NCBI GenBank assembly: GCA_046160865.1
Contig: JBJXHG010000094.1
Span: forward strand, 36,872 to 100,871
Direction: 5' to 3'
Origin: JBJXHG01 sp046160865
GTDB taxonomy: Bacteria > Planctomycetota > UBA1135 > GCA-002686595
Length of the DNA: 64,000 bases
Made by a program: the position numbers and the translations under genes. Shown in pieces: positions 1-8,608 of this stretch. The notes under the pieces were generated by a model. The model was given only the letters and a program-made list of their open reading frames with translations, ran no database searches and was not told the DNA's origin. Each line of letters starts with the position of its first letter. The first letter of the stretch is position 1.

Positions 1-1333
1 CCGTGGTCGGGGCTTCCTCGACGATCACGTGTGCATTCGTACCGCCGACGCCGAGCGAGTTGATCCCCGCACGTCGTGGCACAGCGTTCGAGCGCTTCCA
101 ATCCGTGAGAGACGCGTTGACGTAGAACGGCGTGGCGGCGAAGTCGATGTTCGGGTTCGGCGCTTCGTAGTTGAGCGTCGGCGGAATCTGCGCGTGCTCC
201 AGCGCGAGCGCGACCTTGATCAGGCTCGCGACGCCGGCTGCCGTGTCGAGGTGACCGATGCTCGTCTTGACCGAGCCGACGCCGCAGTAGCCCTGCTTGT
301 CCGTCGACTCGCGGAAGGCCTGCGTCAGCGCCGAGATCTCGATCGGATCGCCCATCGGCGTGCCGGTGCCGTGGCACTCGACGTACTGGATCGTGTCGGC
401 GCCGACGTTCGCGACGGAGAGCGCCTCGGCGATCGCCGCGGCTTGTCCGCCGACGCTCGGCGCGAGGTAGCCGACCTTGCCGGCTCCGTCGTTGTTGATC
501 GCGGAGCCGCGGATCACGGCATAGACGTGGTCGTTGTCGGCGAGTGCGTCGGCGAGTCGCCGCAAGACGACGACGCCCACGCCGCTGCCGAAGATCGTCC
601 CTTGCGAGCGGTGGTCGAACGCGCGGCAGTGCCCGTCGGGCGAGAGGATCTCGCCTTCGTGGAAGAGATAGCCGCGCCGGTGCGGGAGCTCGATCGTGAC
701 GCCGCCGGCGAGCGCCATGTCGCACTCGCCTGACAGCAAGTTCTGACACGCCATGTGCACGGCGACGAGCGACGTCGAGCACGCCGTCTGCACGTTCACG
801 CTCGGACCCTTCAAGTCGAAGTTGTACGAGACGCGCGTCGCGAGGAAGTCCTTGTCGTTGCCGGTGTGGCGCAGCAGGAACAGGCCGACGGACTCGACGA
901 GCGCTGGATTCGTGAGCAGGTTGAACGCGAAGTACGCGCCCATGCCGCAGCCCGCGAACACGCCGATCGCGCCGTCGAACGATTCCGGCGGATGTCCGGC
1001 GTCCTCGATGGCCTCCCACGCGCATTCGAGGAAGTGACGGTGCTGCGGATCGAGGATCGCCGCTTCCTTCGGGCTGAAGCCGAAGAACTCCGCGTCGAAG
1101 TGCTCCATGTCCGGCAGCACGAGCCCGGAGCGCACGTAGTTCGGCATGCGCAACACGCTCTCGGGCACGCCGCGCTCGATGAGTTCGTCCTTGGTGAAGG
1201 CCTGCACGGCTTCGACGCCGTCGCGCAGGTTCTTCCAGTACTCGCGCACGTTGCGGGCGGCGGGAAAGTGTCCCGCCATGCCCACGATCGCGATGTCGGT
1301 GTCGGAGATGCTCTGGGGATCCGCGTTCGTCAT
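1..1333 (-). CDS. Modular polyketide synthase, N-terminal ketosynthase (partial)
   Basis: The gene starts at the ATG at 1333 and runs off the left window edge, so only about 444 codons are visible. They form a beta-ketoacyl synthase (KS) domain. The nucleophile Cys is near residue 185 in QTACSTSLVA, the first catalytic His near residue 321 in VECHGTGTPMGDP, and the second His lies in a KTSIGHLDTAAG motif. This domain catalyses decarboxylative Claisen condensation in a type I PKS. The gene lies 13 bp downstream of the NRPS gene on the same strand, so the two are probably co-transcribed and the carrier protein of the NRPS hands its acyl group to this KS. No clear Shine-Dalgarno is visible in the 13 bp gap. 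AT, ACP and later domains would lie outside the window. KS assignment is firm; the product is unknown. Confidence 0.93.
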   Translation of the reverse strand, partial: MTNADPQSISDTDIAIVGMAGHFPAARNVREYWKNLRDGVEAVQAFTKDELIERGVPESVLRMPNYVRSGLVLPDMEHFDAEFFGFSPKEAAILDPQHRHFLECAWEAIEDAGHPPESFDGAIGVFAGCGMGAYFAFNLLTNPALVESVGLFLLRHTGNDKDFLATRVSYNFDLKGPSVNVQTACSTSLVAVHMACQNLLSGECDMALAGGVTIELPHRRGYLFHEGEILSPDGHCRAFDHRSQGTIFGSGVGVVVLRRLADALADNDHVYAVIRGSAINNDGAGKVGYLAPSVGGQAAAIAEALSVANVGADTIQYVECHGTGTPMGDPIEISALTQAFRESTDKQGYCGVGSVKTSIGHLDTAAGVASLIKVALALEHAQIPPTLNYEAPNPNIDFAATPFYVNASLTDWKRSNAVPRRAGINSLGVGGTNAHVIVEEAPTT

Positions 1334-1346
1334 GGGGAGTCGGTGA

Positions 1347-4300
1347 TCAGGAAGGGGAGCCCTTGCGCTTGCGCCGCGACGCGAGCGACTCGCGCCGCGC
1401 CTTGCCGCGGTCCGCGCTCTTCTGCAGTTCCTCGGACGAGCCGTCGGAGGACAGGTGATCCGTCAGCGAGCGAATGGTCGGGAAGCGGTAGAGATCGGTG
1501 AGCGACACCGCCTGCTGCACCATCTTCGCGAGCTTGCGGTGCAAGCGGACGACGAGCAGCGAGTGTCCGCCGATGTCGAAGAAGTTGTCCTCGACGCCGA
1601 TCTTCGATTGCCCGAGCGTCTCCTGCCACAGCTCGAGCAACAGCGTCTCGAGACCGTTCTCGGGTGCGACGTAGCTCGCAGCACGGTTCTCCTCGAGCGC
1701 CTCCGGCGGCGGCAGCGCCTTGCGATCGACCTTGCCGTTCGGCGTGAGCGGCATCCGATCGAGGAACGCGAAGTGCGCCGGCACCATGTACTCGGGCAGC
1801 TTCGCGCGCAGCTGCTCGCGCAGGTCCGCGATCTCGGGCCGCTGCGTGTCGGCGACGACGTACGCGACGAGGCGTGCGTCGCCGGGTGTGTCTTCGCGCG
1901 CGAGGACGATCGCCTCGCGTACGTTGCGTGCGAGCGAGAGCTGCGCCTCGATCTCGCCGAGCTCGATGCGGTAGCCGCGGATCTTCACCTGGAAGTCGGT
2001 GCGGCCGAGGAACTCGACCGTGCCGTCGCGCCGCCAGCGCACGAGGTCACCGGTCTTGTACATGCGCGCGTTGCCCGCGTGCGCACCGGCGCGGAACGGA
2101 TCGGCGACGAAGCGCTCGGCGGTCAGCTCCGCGCGGTTGAAGTAGCCGCGCACGACGCCGTCGCCGCCGATGTAGAGCTCGCCGGGAACGCCGATCGGCA
2201 CCGGCCGGAGCTCTTTGTCGAGCACATAAAACTGCGTGTTCGCGATCGGCGTGCCGATCGGAATCGACGTCGGCGACCGATCGACTGGGTGCGTCGACGA
2301 CCAGATCGTGGTCTCGGTCGGACCGTACATGTTGGTGACGGTCGCCGACGTGAGCACGCGGCCCATCTCCTGCGCCAGCGCGATCGGAAACGCCTCGCCG
2401 CCGATCATGACGTGCTTCAGCGTGCGCAGCGACGCGTGATTCTGCTCGTCGGTGAGCAGCATGCGCATCATGGACGGCGTGCACTGCAGGTGCGTCACGC
2501 GGTGGCGGGCGATCTGTGCGCGCACCGAGTAGTCGCCGCTCGCTCCGGCGGCCGGAATGCTCGCCTCGGCGCGCACGCGGTCGAGGTCGTTCAGCATCGG
2601 CAGCACGAGGTCGGTCGGCACGCCGAAGTCGATCAGGCAAGCAATCTCGTCGACGCCGATCGCGCTGAGCGAGTCGACCATCGCGATGCACGTCTCCTGC
2701 GTGCCGAACAAGCCGCTCGTCTCGTAATAGCGCTCGAACGCGTGCTCGAGCAGCGCGTCGTGCTCTTCCGGCGTGAGCTGTGAGAACTCGTCGCCCGCGG
2801 CGTCCGCTGCGACGTTCTTCGGCTTCTGGAACGCGGGGAAGGCCCACGCGTACTGCTTCAGCAGGCTGAGCGAAGTGCCCAAGTAGTTCTTGAGCGGCTG
2901 GCGCACGATGTCGCGCACTTGCTCGTCGCTGTCGCCGACATACGTGTGCAGCATCAGCGACACGACGCCCGCGTCGGGATCGAAGCCCGCTTCTGCGCGC
3001 GCCTTGCGGTACAGGGCGATCTTCGGCGCGAGTTGCTCGATCGACTGGCCGAGCAGGTGCGTGAGCACGTTGGCGCCGATGCGACCCGCCTGCTCGTACG
3101 TCTCGGGATTGCCGGCGGTCGTGACCCAGATCGGCAGCTCTTTCTGCACCGGCCGCGGCAGAGTGCGCACGGCGACGGTCGTTCCGGTCGCGCCCGGGAA
3201 CTCGACCGTGTCTCCACGCCAGAGCTTCTGCACGGTCTCCGTGCTCTCGAACATGACGCGCTTCGCTTCCGCGTAGTTCTGCGGCATCAAGAGGAAGTCG
3301 TTCGGCTGCCAGCCCGACGCGATCGAGATCGCGGCGCGGCCGTTCGACAGGTTGTCGACGATCGACCACGCCTCGGCGATGCGCACCGGATGGTGCAGCG
3401 GCACGACGATGCTGCCGGCGCGGATCTGCACGTTCTTCGTGATCGCGGCCACGGCCGCGCCGGTCACAGCCGGGTTCGGATACAGGCCCCCGAACGCGTG
3501 GAAGTGGCGCTCCGGCGTCCACACGGCGACGAAGCCGTGCGCGTCGGCGAACCGCGCACCTTCGAGCAGCAAGCGGTACTTGTCGTTCGACGACTCGTCG
3601 GCGTCGCTCGAGAAGTAGAACAGGCTGAAGTCCATCGGCTTCTTGCGCGCGCTCGCCGTCGGCGCGTCGCCGGACCTCTCGCGATCCCTGTAGAGCACGA
3701 CTTGGAAGCCGCGCGCGAGCGTCCACAGGAGCTCGAGCACCGAGATGTCGAACGACAGGCTCGTCACCGCGAGCCACGTGCCCGGCGTCGGGTGCGGAAT
3801 GCGCGCGTCGATGCCGGTGAAGAAGTTGACGACGTTGCGGTGCTCGACCATCACGCCCTTCGGCTTGCCAGTCGAGCCCGACGTGTAGATCACGTACGCG
3901 AGGTTCTCCGGCTGCGCCGCAGGTGCGAGGTTCACGCGCGCACCGTTCGCGATCACGCTCCAATCCGAGTCGATGCGCACGACCTTCGCCGGGGTACCGG
4001 CCAGATTCGGTGCGAGCGACTCCTGCGTGACGAGCAGTGCTGCGCGGCTGTCCTCGAGCATGTACGCGACGCGGTCCTTCGGGAACGCGGGATCGAGCGG
4101 GACGTACGCGCCGCCGGCCTTGTGGACGCCGACGATCGCGACGACGAGATCGAGCGAGCGCTCGAGATACACGCCGACCAGGCTGTCGGGCCGCACGCCG
4201 AGACCGCGCAAGTGGGCCGCGAGCTGATTCGCACGCTCGTTGAGCTCGCGGTACGACAGCGAGCCGTCCTCGCAGACGACCGCCGGCGCATCCGGCGACT

Positions 4301-6050
4301 TGCGTGCGCGCTCCTCGATCAATTGGTGCACGCACACTTCGCGCGGAAAGTGTTCGTCGGTTCGATTCCAGCCGCGGATCACGAGCTCGCGCTCTTCCGG
4401 CGCGAGCAGCTCGAGCTCCGCGATCGGGCGCGCGGGATTGCGCGTCAGCTCCTGGAGGAACGACTCGATCTGCCGGCGTAGCGCGGCCGCGTCATCCGGC
4501 GCGAGTCGGCCCTGGTCGTAGGCGATCCACGCACCGTTGCCATCCGTCGACGCGATCCACGTGAGCACGCGTCCGCTCGGCGGACGGAAGCTCGCGGCGG
4601 AGGGTTGCACGGCGACGCCGACCGGCAGTAGCGCGGGGCCGATCGAGTCCGCGCGCAGCGCGAGCTCGGGGTGACGGCCGACGAGGTCGCGCATCCACGT
4701 CTTGTGCTTGCGCAGACGCTCGCGCTCGCTCTCGAACGACGCGCGTGCGCCTTCGAAGCTCGCGCCTGCATCGAAATCGACCGCGAGCGGAACCTCCGGC
4801 GACGCCCACGCCGTGAAGCCGTCGATCTCGGCGCGCAGATCCTCGTCCGTGTACGCGAGATGGAACGTGTACGTCCCGGCGAGGCGCGCGACGTACGCCG
4901 CGAACGCCGCGATCAGCGCGTCGCGTCGCGCGAGCGGGCCGGCGACGGACGCGAAGTCCGCGGGCACGGTGACCTTCTCGACGCGTGTCGTGCCGCTGCC
5001 TTCGAGCGCGGCGTACGGGATCTCGACCGGCGCGAGGCGCGCGAGACGCTTGCACCAGAACGCTTCGCCCTTGGCCAGCGCGGCGTGCAAGCTCGTGAGC
5101 CGCTCCGAACGCTCGGCGGTCAGCACGTCGAGTTGCGCACCCGCGGCGAGCTTCCAACGCTGCGTGACATCGGCGAGCGCGAGTGGACGACCGCAGAGCT
5201 TCGAGAGCGCCGTGATCGCGAGCTCGCCCTCGCCCGTGGCAACCACGATCTCGCGCTCGTTCACGACGATCACGCTGCCGGGTGTCGCCGTCGACGCGCC
5301 CTCCGAGCGCGGCCGCGCCTGCGCCCGCAGCACCGCGGCGACGTCGCCGCGGTACGCGATCGTCGGGAAGCCGAGCGGGTTCGCATAGCGGGCGCCGAAG
5401 TCGAGCGCGCGCACGAGCGCTTCGAGCTCGGTGGCCGGACGCGCCCAGTCGAGCACCGACGCCTGGCGCGGCCGATCGTGGCGGCCGAAGTAGTTGCGGC
5501 TGGACAGGTCCTGCGCGCGGCGTTGCACGCGGCCACCCGCGAGCGCGTCGGCGAGATCCGCGAACGAGCTCATCGCGACCTCGAAGTTGCGCGTGTTGAG
5601 CGTGAGCGACGTCTCGCCCGGCGCGACGTCGAACGTGCGCTGCTCGAGGATCTCGCCCAAGTCGGCACCGGCCGTCATCACGTGCCACGTGATGCCGTAC
5701 GTGCGCTCTTGGTTCATGAGCGCCCACGCCGGTGCGTTCAGACCGGCGTAACGCGGCAGCGGACCGTCGTGGAAGTTGATCGCGAGCTTGCGCGGCAAGG
5801 CGAGCACTTCGGCCGAGATCAACGCGAGATGCGTGATGCTGAACAAGTAGTCGAACGGCCGCGCCTCGAGCGCCGCCTTGTAGTCCGACTGCGCGTCGTA
5901 GATCGGGATCTCTTTCGAGGCGGCCCAGCTGCCGATCGCGTCGGCGGACGAGATCACGCCGAGGATCTTGTGGCCTTTGGCGAGCAGGATCTCGCCGCAT
6001 TCCACGAGCAGAGTGTCCGCGCCAATGAGGAAACAGTCGAAGCGTTCCAT
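1347..6050 (-). CDS. NRPS loading module: formyltransferase - degenerate C - A domain split by luciferase-like monooxygenase - PCP
   Basis: A 1567-residue multidomain protein if started at the ATG at 6050 (an upstream in-frame start at 6158 adds 36 arginine-rich residues with no homology). Residues 1-300 resemble methionyl-tRNA formyltransferase, with the catalytic motif NFHDGPLPRYAG near 92. Residues about 330-560 resemble the middle of a condensation domain but show no HHxxxDG motif. Adenylation motif A3 (YTSGSTGKPKG) is near 722. A luciferase-like FMN monooxygenase of the MupA/Atu3671 type (about 803-1155) is inserted after motif A4, then the A domain resumes (IGGEAFP, YGPTETTIW, YKTGD, NGKVDRKAL). 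A carrier protein with GGHSL Ser is near 1495. Hand alignment to GrsA gives specificity residues D-I-L-Q-M-G-M-I-W-K, close to the glycine code. It probably loads, formylates and oxidises an amino acid before the downstream PKS. Domain calls are strong; substrate is inference. Confidence 0.93.
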   Translation of the reverse strand: MERFDCFLIGADTLLVECGEILLAKGHKILGVISSADAIGSWAASKEIPIYDAQSDYKAALEARPFDYLFSITHLALISAEVLALPRKLAINFHDGPLPRYAGLNAPAWALMNQERTYGITWHVMTAGADLGEILEQRTFDVAPGETSLTLNTRNFEVAMSSFADLADALAGGRVQRRAQDLSSRNYFGRHDRPRQASVLDWARPATELEALVRALDFGARYANPLGFPTIAYRGDVAAVLRAQARPRSEGASTATPGSVIVVNEREIVVATGEGELAITALSKLCGRPLALADVTQRWKLAAGAQLDVLTAERSERLTSLHAALAKGEAFWCKRLARLAPVEIPYAALEGSGTTRVEKVTVPADFASVAGPLARRDALIAAFAAYVARLAGTYTFHLAYTDEDLRAEIDGFTAWASPEVPLAVDFDAGASFEGARASFESERERLRKHKTWMRDLVGRHPELALRADSIGPALLPVGVAVQPSAASFRPPSGRVLTWIASTDGNGAWIAYDQGRLAPDDAAALRRQIESFLQELTRNPARPIAELELLAPEERELVIRGWNRTDEHFPREVCVHQLIEERARKSPDAPAVVCEDGSLSYRELNERANQLAAHLRGLGVRPDSLVGVYLERSLDLVVAIVGVHKAGGAYVPLDPAFPKDRVAYMLEDSRAALLVTQESLAPNLAGTPAKVVRIDSDWSVIANGARVNLAPAAQPENLAYVIYTSGSTGKPKGVMVEHRNVVNFFTGIDARIPHPTPGTWLAVTSLSFDISVLELLWTLARGFQVVLYRDRERSGDAPTASARKKPMDFSLFYFSSDADESSNDKYRLLLEGARFADAHGFVAVWTPERHFHAFGGLYPNPAVTGAAVAAITKNVQIRAGSIVVPLHHPVRIAEAWSIVDNLSNGRAAISIASGWQPNDFLLMPQNYAEAKRVMFESTETVQKLWRGDTVEFPGATGTTVAVRTLPRPVQKELPIWVTTAGNPETYEQAGRIGANVLTHLLGQSIEQLAPKIALYRKARAEAGFDPDAGVVSLMLHTYVGDSDEQVRDIVRQPLKNYLGTSLSLLKQYAWAFPAFQKPKNVAADAAGDEFSQLTPEEHDALLEHAFERYYETSGLFGTQETCIAMVDSLSAIGVDEIACLIDFGVPTDLVLPMLNDLDRVRAEASIPAAGASGDYSVRAQIARHRVTHLQCTPSMMRMLLTDEQNHASLRTLKHVMIGGEAFPIALAQEMGRVLTSATVTNMYGPTETTIWSSTHPVDRSPTSIPIGTPIANTQFYVLDKELRPVPIGVPGELYIGGDGVVRGYFNRAELTAERFVADPFRAGAHAGNARMYKTGDLVRWRRDGTVEFLGRTDFQVKIRGYRIELGEIEAQLSLARNVREAIVLAREDTPGDARLVAYVVADTQRPEIADLREQLRAKLPEYMVPAHFAFLDRMPLTPNGKVDRKALPPPEALEENRAASYVAPENGLETLLLELWQETLGQSKIGVEDNFFDIGGHSLLVVRLHRKLAKMVQQAVSLTDLYRFPTIRSLTDHLSSDGSSEELQKSADRGKARRESLASRRKRKGSPS

Positions 6051-6325
6051 GTTGCCCACTTTGGTCAGGGGAGGGGACGTCCGGGCGCGCTCCAAAGCGC
6101 GCGGGACGGCCCTAACACATCGGTCGCGGCGCACTCGTTTCGTGATGGGGAGTCGCACCTCTGCGGCTGCGCGTCCGCCGCGATCACGGTGCGCGGAAAC
6201 GATTTCGAGGCGCGCTCACGCCGCGCGCACCCGCGTGTCGATCATCGTGCGATGCACACGGTTCCGCACGGTCGTGCCGCCCCGCGCAAGCTGTGCGACT
6301 CCCCTCGGCTCGTCGGAGGCTCTGC

Positions 6326-7834
6326 GTGACTCTCGCGACGAAGCGCGCGCTGCGCACCGACTCGGAGTCGCGCTCCGAGCGCTCGCCCGACGCCGAGCGC
6401 GCGGCGGTGAACGCGCGCGCCGGGCGGAGCGCGGTGTGGACGCTGGCTGGATTCGGCGGCGGCCAAGTGCTGCGCCTCGGCGGCAACCTCCTGCTGACGC
6501 GACTCTTGTTCGCGGAAGCGTTCGGAGTGATGGCGCTGGTCACCGTGTTCATGACGGGGCTCGCGCTGTTCTCCGACGTCGGGATCGGACCGAGCATCAT
6601 CCAGAGTCGGCGCGGCGACGATCGCCGCTTCCTGAACACCGCCTGGACGGTGCAGGTCGCGCGCGGGGCCGTGCTGTGGATCGCGTCGTGCGCGCTGGCC
6701 GTGCCGTTCGCGTCGTTCTACGGCGAGCCGAGTCTCGCGTGGATCCTGCCGGTGTCGGGGCTGACCGCGCTGCTCGCGGGCTTCAACTCCACCAAGCTGT
6801 TCACGATGAACCGCAACCTCGACATGAAGCGGGTCATCGTCGTCGATCTCGCGTCGCAGGTCGCGGGACTCGTCGTGATGGTCGGCTGGGGGCTCGCGTA
6901 CCCGTCGATCTGGTGCCTGGTCGCGGGCGGGCTCGTGACGAGCGCGGGGAAGATGGCGCTCTCGCACGTGTTGCTGACCGGTGAGAGCAATCGCTTCGCG
7001 TGGGACCAGGACGCGGCGCGCTCGCTGTTCGCGTTCGGCCGCTGGATCTTCCTGTCGACGTTGCTCACGTTCCTCGTGATGCAGTCCGACCGGCTGATCT
7101 TCGGGAAGATGATCCCGATGAGCCTGCTCGGCGTGTACAGCATCGCGCTGATGTTCGCGACGCTGCCGTCGATCGTCGCCGGCTACCTCGGCAACCAGAT
7201 CGTGTTCCCGCTCTACAGCCGCATTCACAACGCCGGGGAGTCGCTCGCGCCCGTCTACACGCGCTCGCGCTGGCTCGCGATGATCACCGGCGGCTTCTTG
7301 CTCTCGAACTTGATCACGGCGGGTCCGGCGATGATCCGCGTGCTCTACGACGCGCGCTACGAGGACGCCGGCTGGATCCTGCAGCTGCTCGCGTGCGCCG
7401 CGTGGTTCGGAGTGATGGACGCGACGAACGTGCCGACGCTGCTCGCGCGCGGCAAGGCGGGCTGGATGGTGGCGGCGAACGCGACCAAGCTCGCCGCGAT
7501 GGTGGGGCTGATTCCGCTCGGCTTCGCGCTCGGCGGGTTCCCCGGAGCCGTGATCGGCTTCGTCGCTGCGGAAGGGTTCCGCTACGGCGTGTCGGCGTGG
7601 GCCACGAACGCGAGCGGCTTGAAGGGCTGGACGCAGGATCTCGGCTTGTCGATGCTCCTCGTCGCGGCGTGCGTCACGGGTCATCTCGTCGCGGTGTTCA
7701 GTGCGGGGCACGAGCTGGCACCGTTCTGGATCGCGGCCGCGACCGTGCTCGTGACGAGCGCGTTCTGGATCTCGCCGGCTCTGAGTCACGTGCGGCGGAT
7801 GCGCGGCGAGCAGCGCTCGCTGCTCGGCATCTGA
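6326..7834 (+). CDS. Polysaccharide flippase (MOP/PST superfamily, Wzx-like)
   Basis: A 502-residue multi-spanning membrane protein of the oligosaccharide flippase type, expected to move lipid-linked repeat units across the inner membrane. Start chosen at GTG 6326 because GGAGG at 6315-6319 sits 6 nt upstream; an in-frame GTG at 6293 lacks such a site. The N-terminal segment after about 35 polar residues reads GRSAVWTLAGFGGGQVLRLG, typical of the first helix of this family, followed by NLLLTRLLFAEAFGVMALV. About 12 hydrophobic helices follow. It is transcribed divergently from the NRPS gene and opens the exopolysaccharide locus, which also has a Wzy-like polymerase, glycosyltransferases and an initiating transferase. 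Specificity cannot be read from the sequence. Confidence 0.9.
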   Translation: MTLATKRALRTDSESRSERSPDAERAAVNARAGRSAVWTLAGFGGGQVLRLGGNLLLTRLLFAEAFGVMALVTVFMTGLALFSDVGIGPSIIQSRRGDDRRFLNTAWTVQVARGAVLWIASCALAVPFASFYGEPSLAWILPVSGLTALLAGFNSTKLFTMNRNLDMKRVIVVDLASQVAGLVVMVGWGLAYPSIWCLVAGGLVTSAGKMALSHVLLTGESNRFAWDQDAARSLFAFGRWIFLSTLLTFLVMQSDRLIFGKMIPMSLLGVYSIALMFATLPSIVAGYLGNQIVFPLYSRIHNAGESLAPVYTRSRWLAMITGGFLLSNLITAGPAMIRVLYDARYEDAGWILQLLACAAWFGVMDATNVPTLLARGKAGWMVAANATKLAAMVGLIPLGFALGGFPGAVIGFVAAEGFRYGVSAWATNASGLKGWTQDLGLSMLLVAACVTGHLVAVFSAGHELAPFWIAAATVLVTSAFWISPALSHVRRMRGEQRSLLGI

Positions 7835-7969
7835 CGCTGCGCGTGCAACTTCTGCCGATCGCGACGCGGTCGATGCCGTCGAGAACGCGCGCCTGCGCGC
7901 GCTGGGGCGTGCGAGACGACGGCATGGATTGTGCGCTCTGCGTTCACCGCGCGAGCGCCGCGCAAGAGC

Positions 7970-8473
7970 ATGTTCCCCTCCTCGAAACCCGGCCATGGCC
8001 GCCATCGCTGCTCGGACTGGCTCGTGTTCTCGCGCGATCTCGCGGCGGGAACGTCACCGGACAAGGAATGCCTGGAGTCGCTGCGACGGCGTGGTTTTCG
8101 TGCGGTCGTCAACCTGAACGCGGAAGGTGTCGCGGGTGCGCCGCTCTCGCCGAACGTCGAGGCGACGTGGGCACATGCTGAAGCGCTCGAGCACGCGCGC
8201 CTGGCGCTGTACGACTTCCCGAGCTCGCGCGACGTCGACGCATTCGTCGAGCTCTACGAACGCATGCCGAAGCCGCTCTACGTGCACTCGGTCGACGGAG
8301 CGAGCGCGCTCACGCTCGCTCGGATCGCGGTGTTCGTGTCTGGCGGTGAACTCGACGAGCGCGTCGAGCAGCTGCTCGCGCCGCGTCTCACCGAAGAGTG
8401 GCGGCGTTTCGCGGCGACGGAGATCGCGACGCGGTCTGCGCGCCCACGTGTGCTCACGACGCGAAACGAATGA
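7970..8473 (+). CDS. Degenerate DUF442/tyrosine-phosphatase-like protein
   Basis: About 167 residues from ATG 7970 (a GTG at 7931 is in frame and possible; neither has a good Shine-Dalgarno). The order of motifs fits the beta-lactamase-hydrolase-like/DUF442 branch of protein tyrosine phosphatases: DWLVFSRDL near the start, then LRRRGFRAVVNLNAEG, then a P-loop region YVHSVDGASALTLARIA. In active members this loop is HCxxGxxR. Here the Cys is Ser and the Arg is not evident, so catalysis is doubtful. It follows the flippase on the same strand after about 135 bp and may be a pseudo-enzyme or a binding protein. Family assignment is moderate, function unknown. Confidence 0.68.
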   Translation: MFPSSKPGHGRHRCSDWLVFSRDLAAGTSPDKECLESLRRRGFRAVVNLNAEGVAGAPLSPNVEATWAHAEALEHARLALYDFPSSRDVDAFVELYERMPKPLYVHSVDGASALTLARIAVFVSGGELDERVEQLLAPRLTEEWRRFAATEIATRSARPRVLTTRNE

Positions 8474-8483
8474 GGCTCGAGGC

Positions 8484-8546
8484 AGCCGGCATTTCTCACC
8501 ACGTCCTGCTGCGCCGTCGCGACAGACGTGTTGAGAAGTACCGGCT
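8484..8546. repeat. Palindromic repeat, family B copy B1
   Basis: An imperfect inverted repeat of about 63 bp. The left arm (AGCCGG then ATTTCTCACCACGTCCTG, 8484-8508) pairs with the right arm (CAGACGTGTTGAGAAGTACCGGCT, split here as 8523-8546). It lies between the ends of two convergent genes (stop at 8473 and stop at 8609), where it could act as a bidirectional transcript terminator. The arm core TTCTCACCACGTCCTGCTGCG recurs at 10976, 34106, 38411 and 63823. Confidence 0.7.
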
Positions 8547-8608
8547 ACCCGCCGTGCGCGGGCCGCGCTAGCTCGCCGCCGCGTTGCGGCAAGCGCGTCG
8601 AAATGCGC

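Noticed and set aside
4361..4380. tRNA T-loop-like GGTTCGATTCC sequence
   Set aside because: It lies within the NRPS coding sequence and no cloverleaf can be formed around it.
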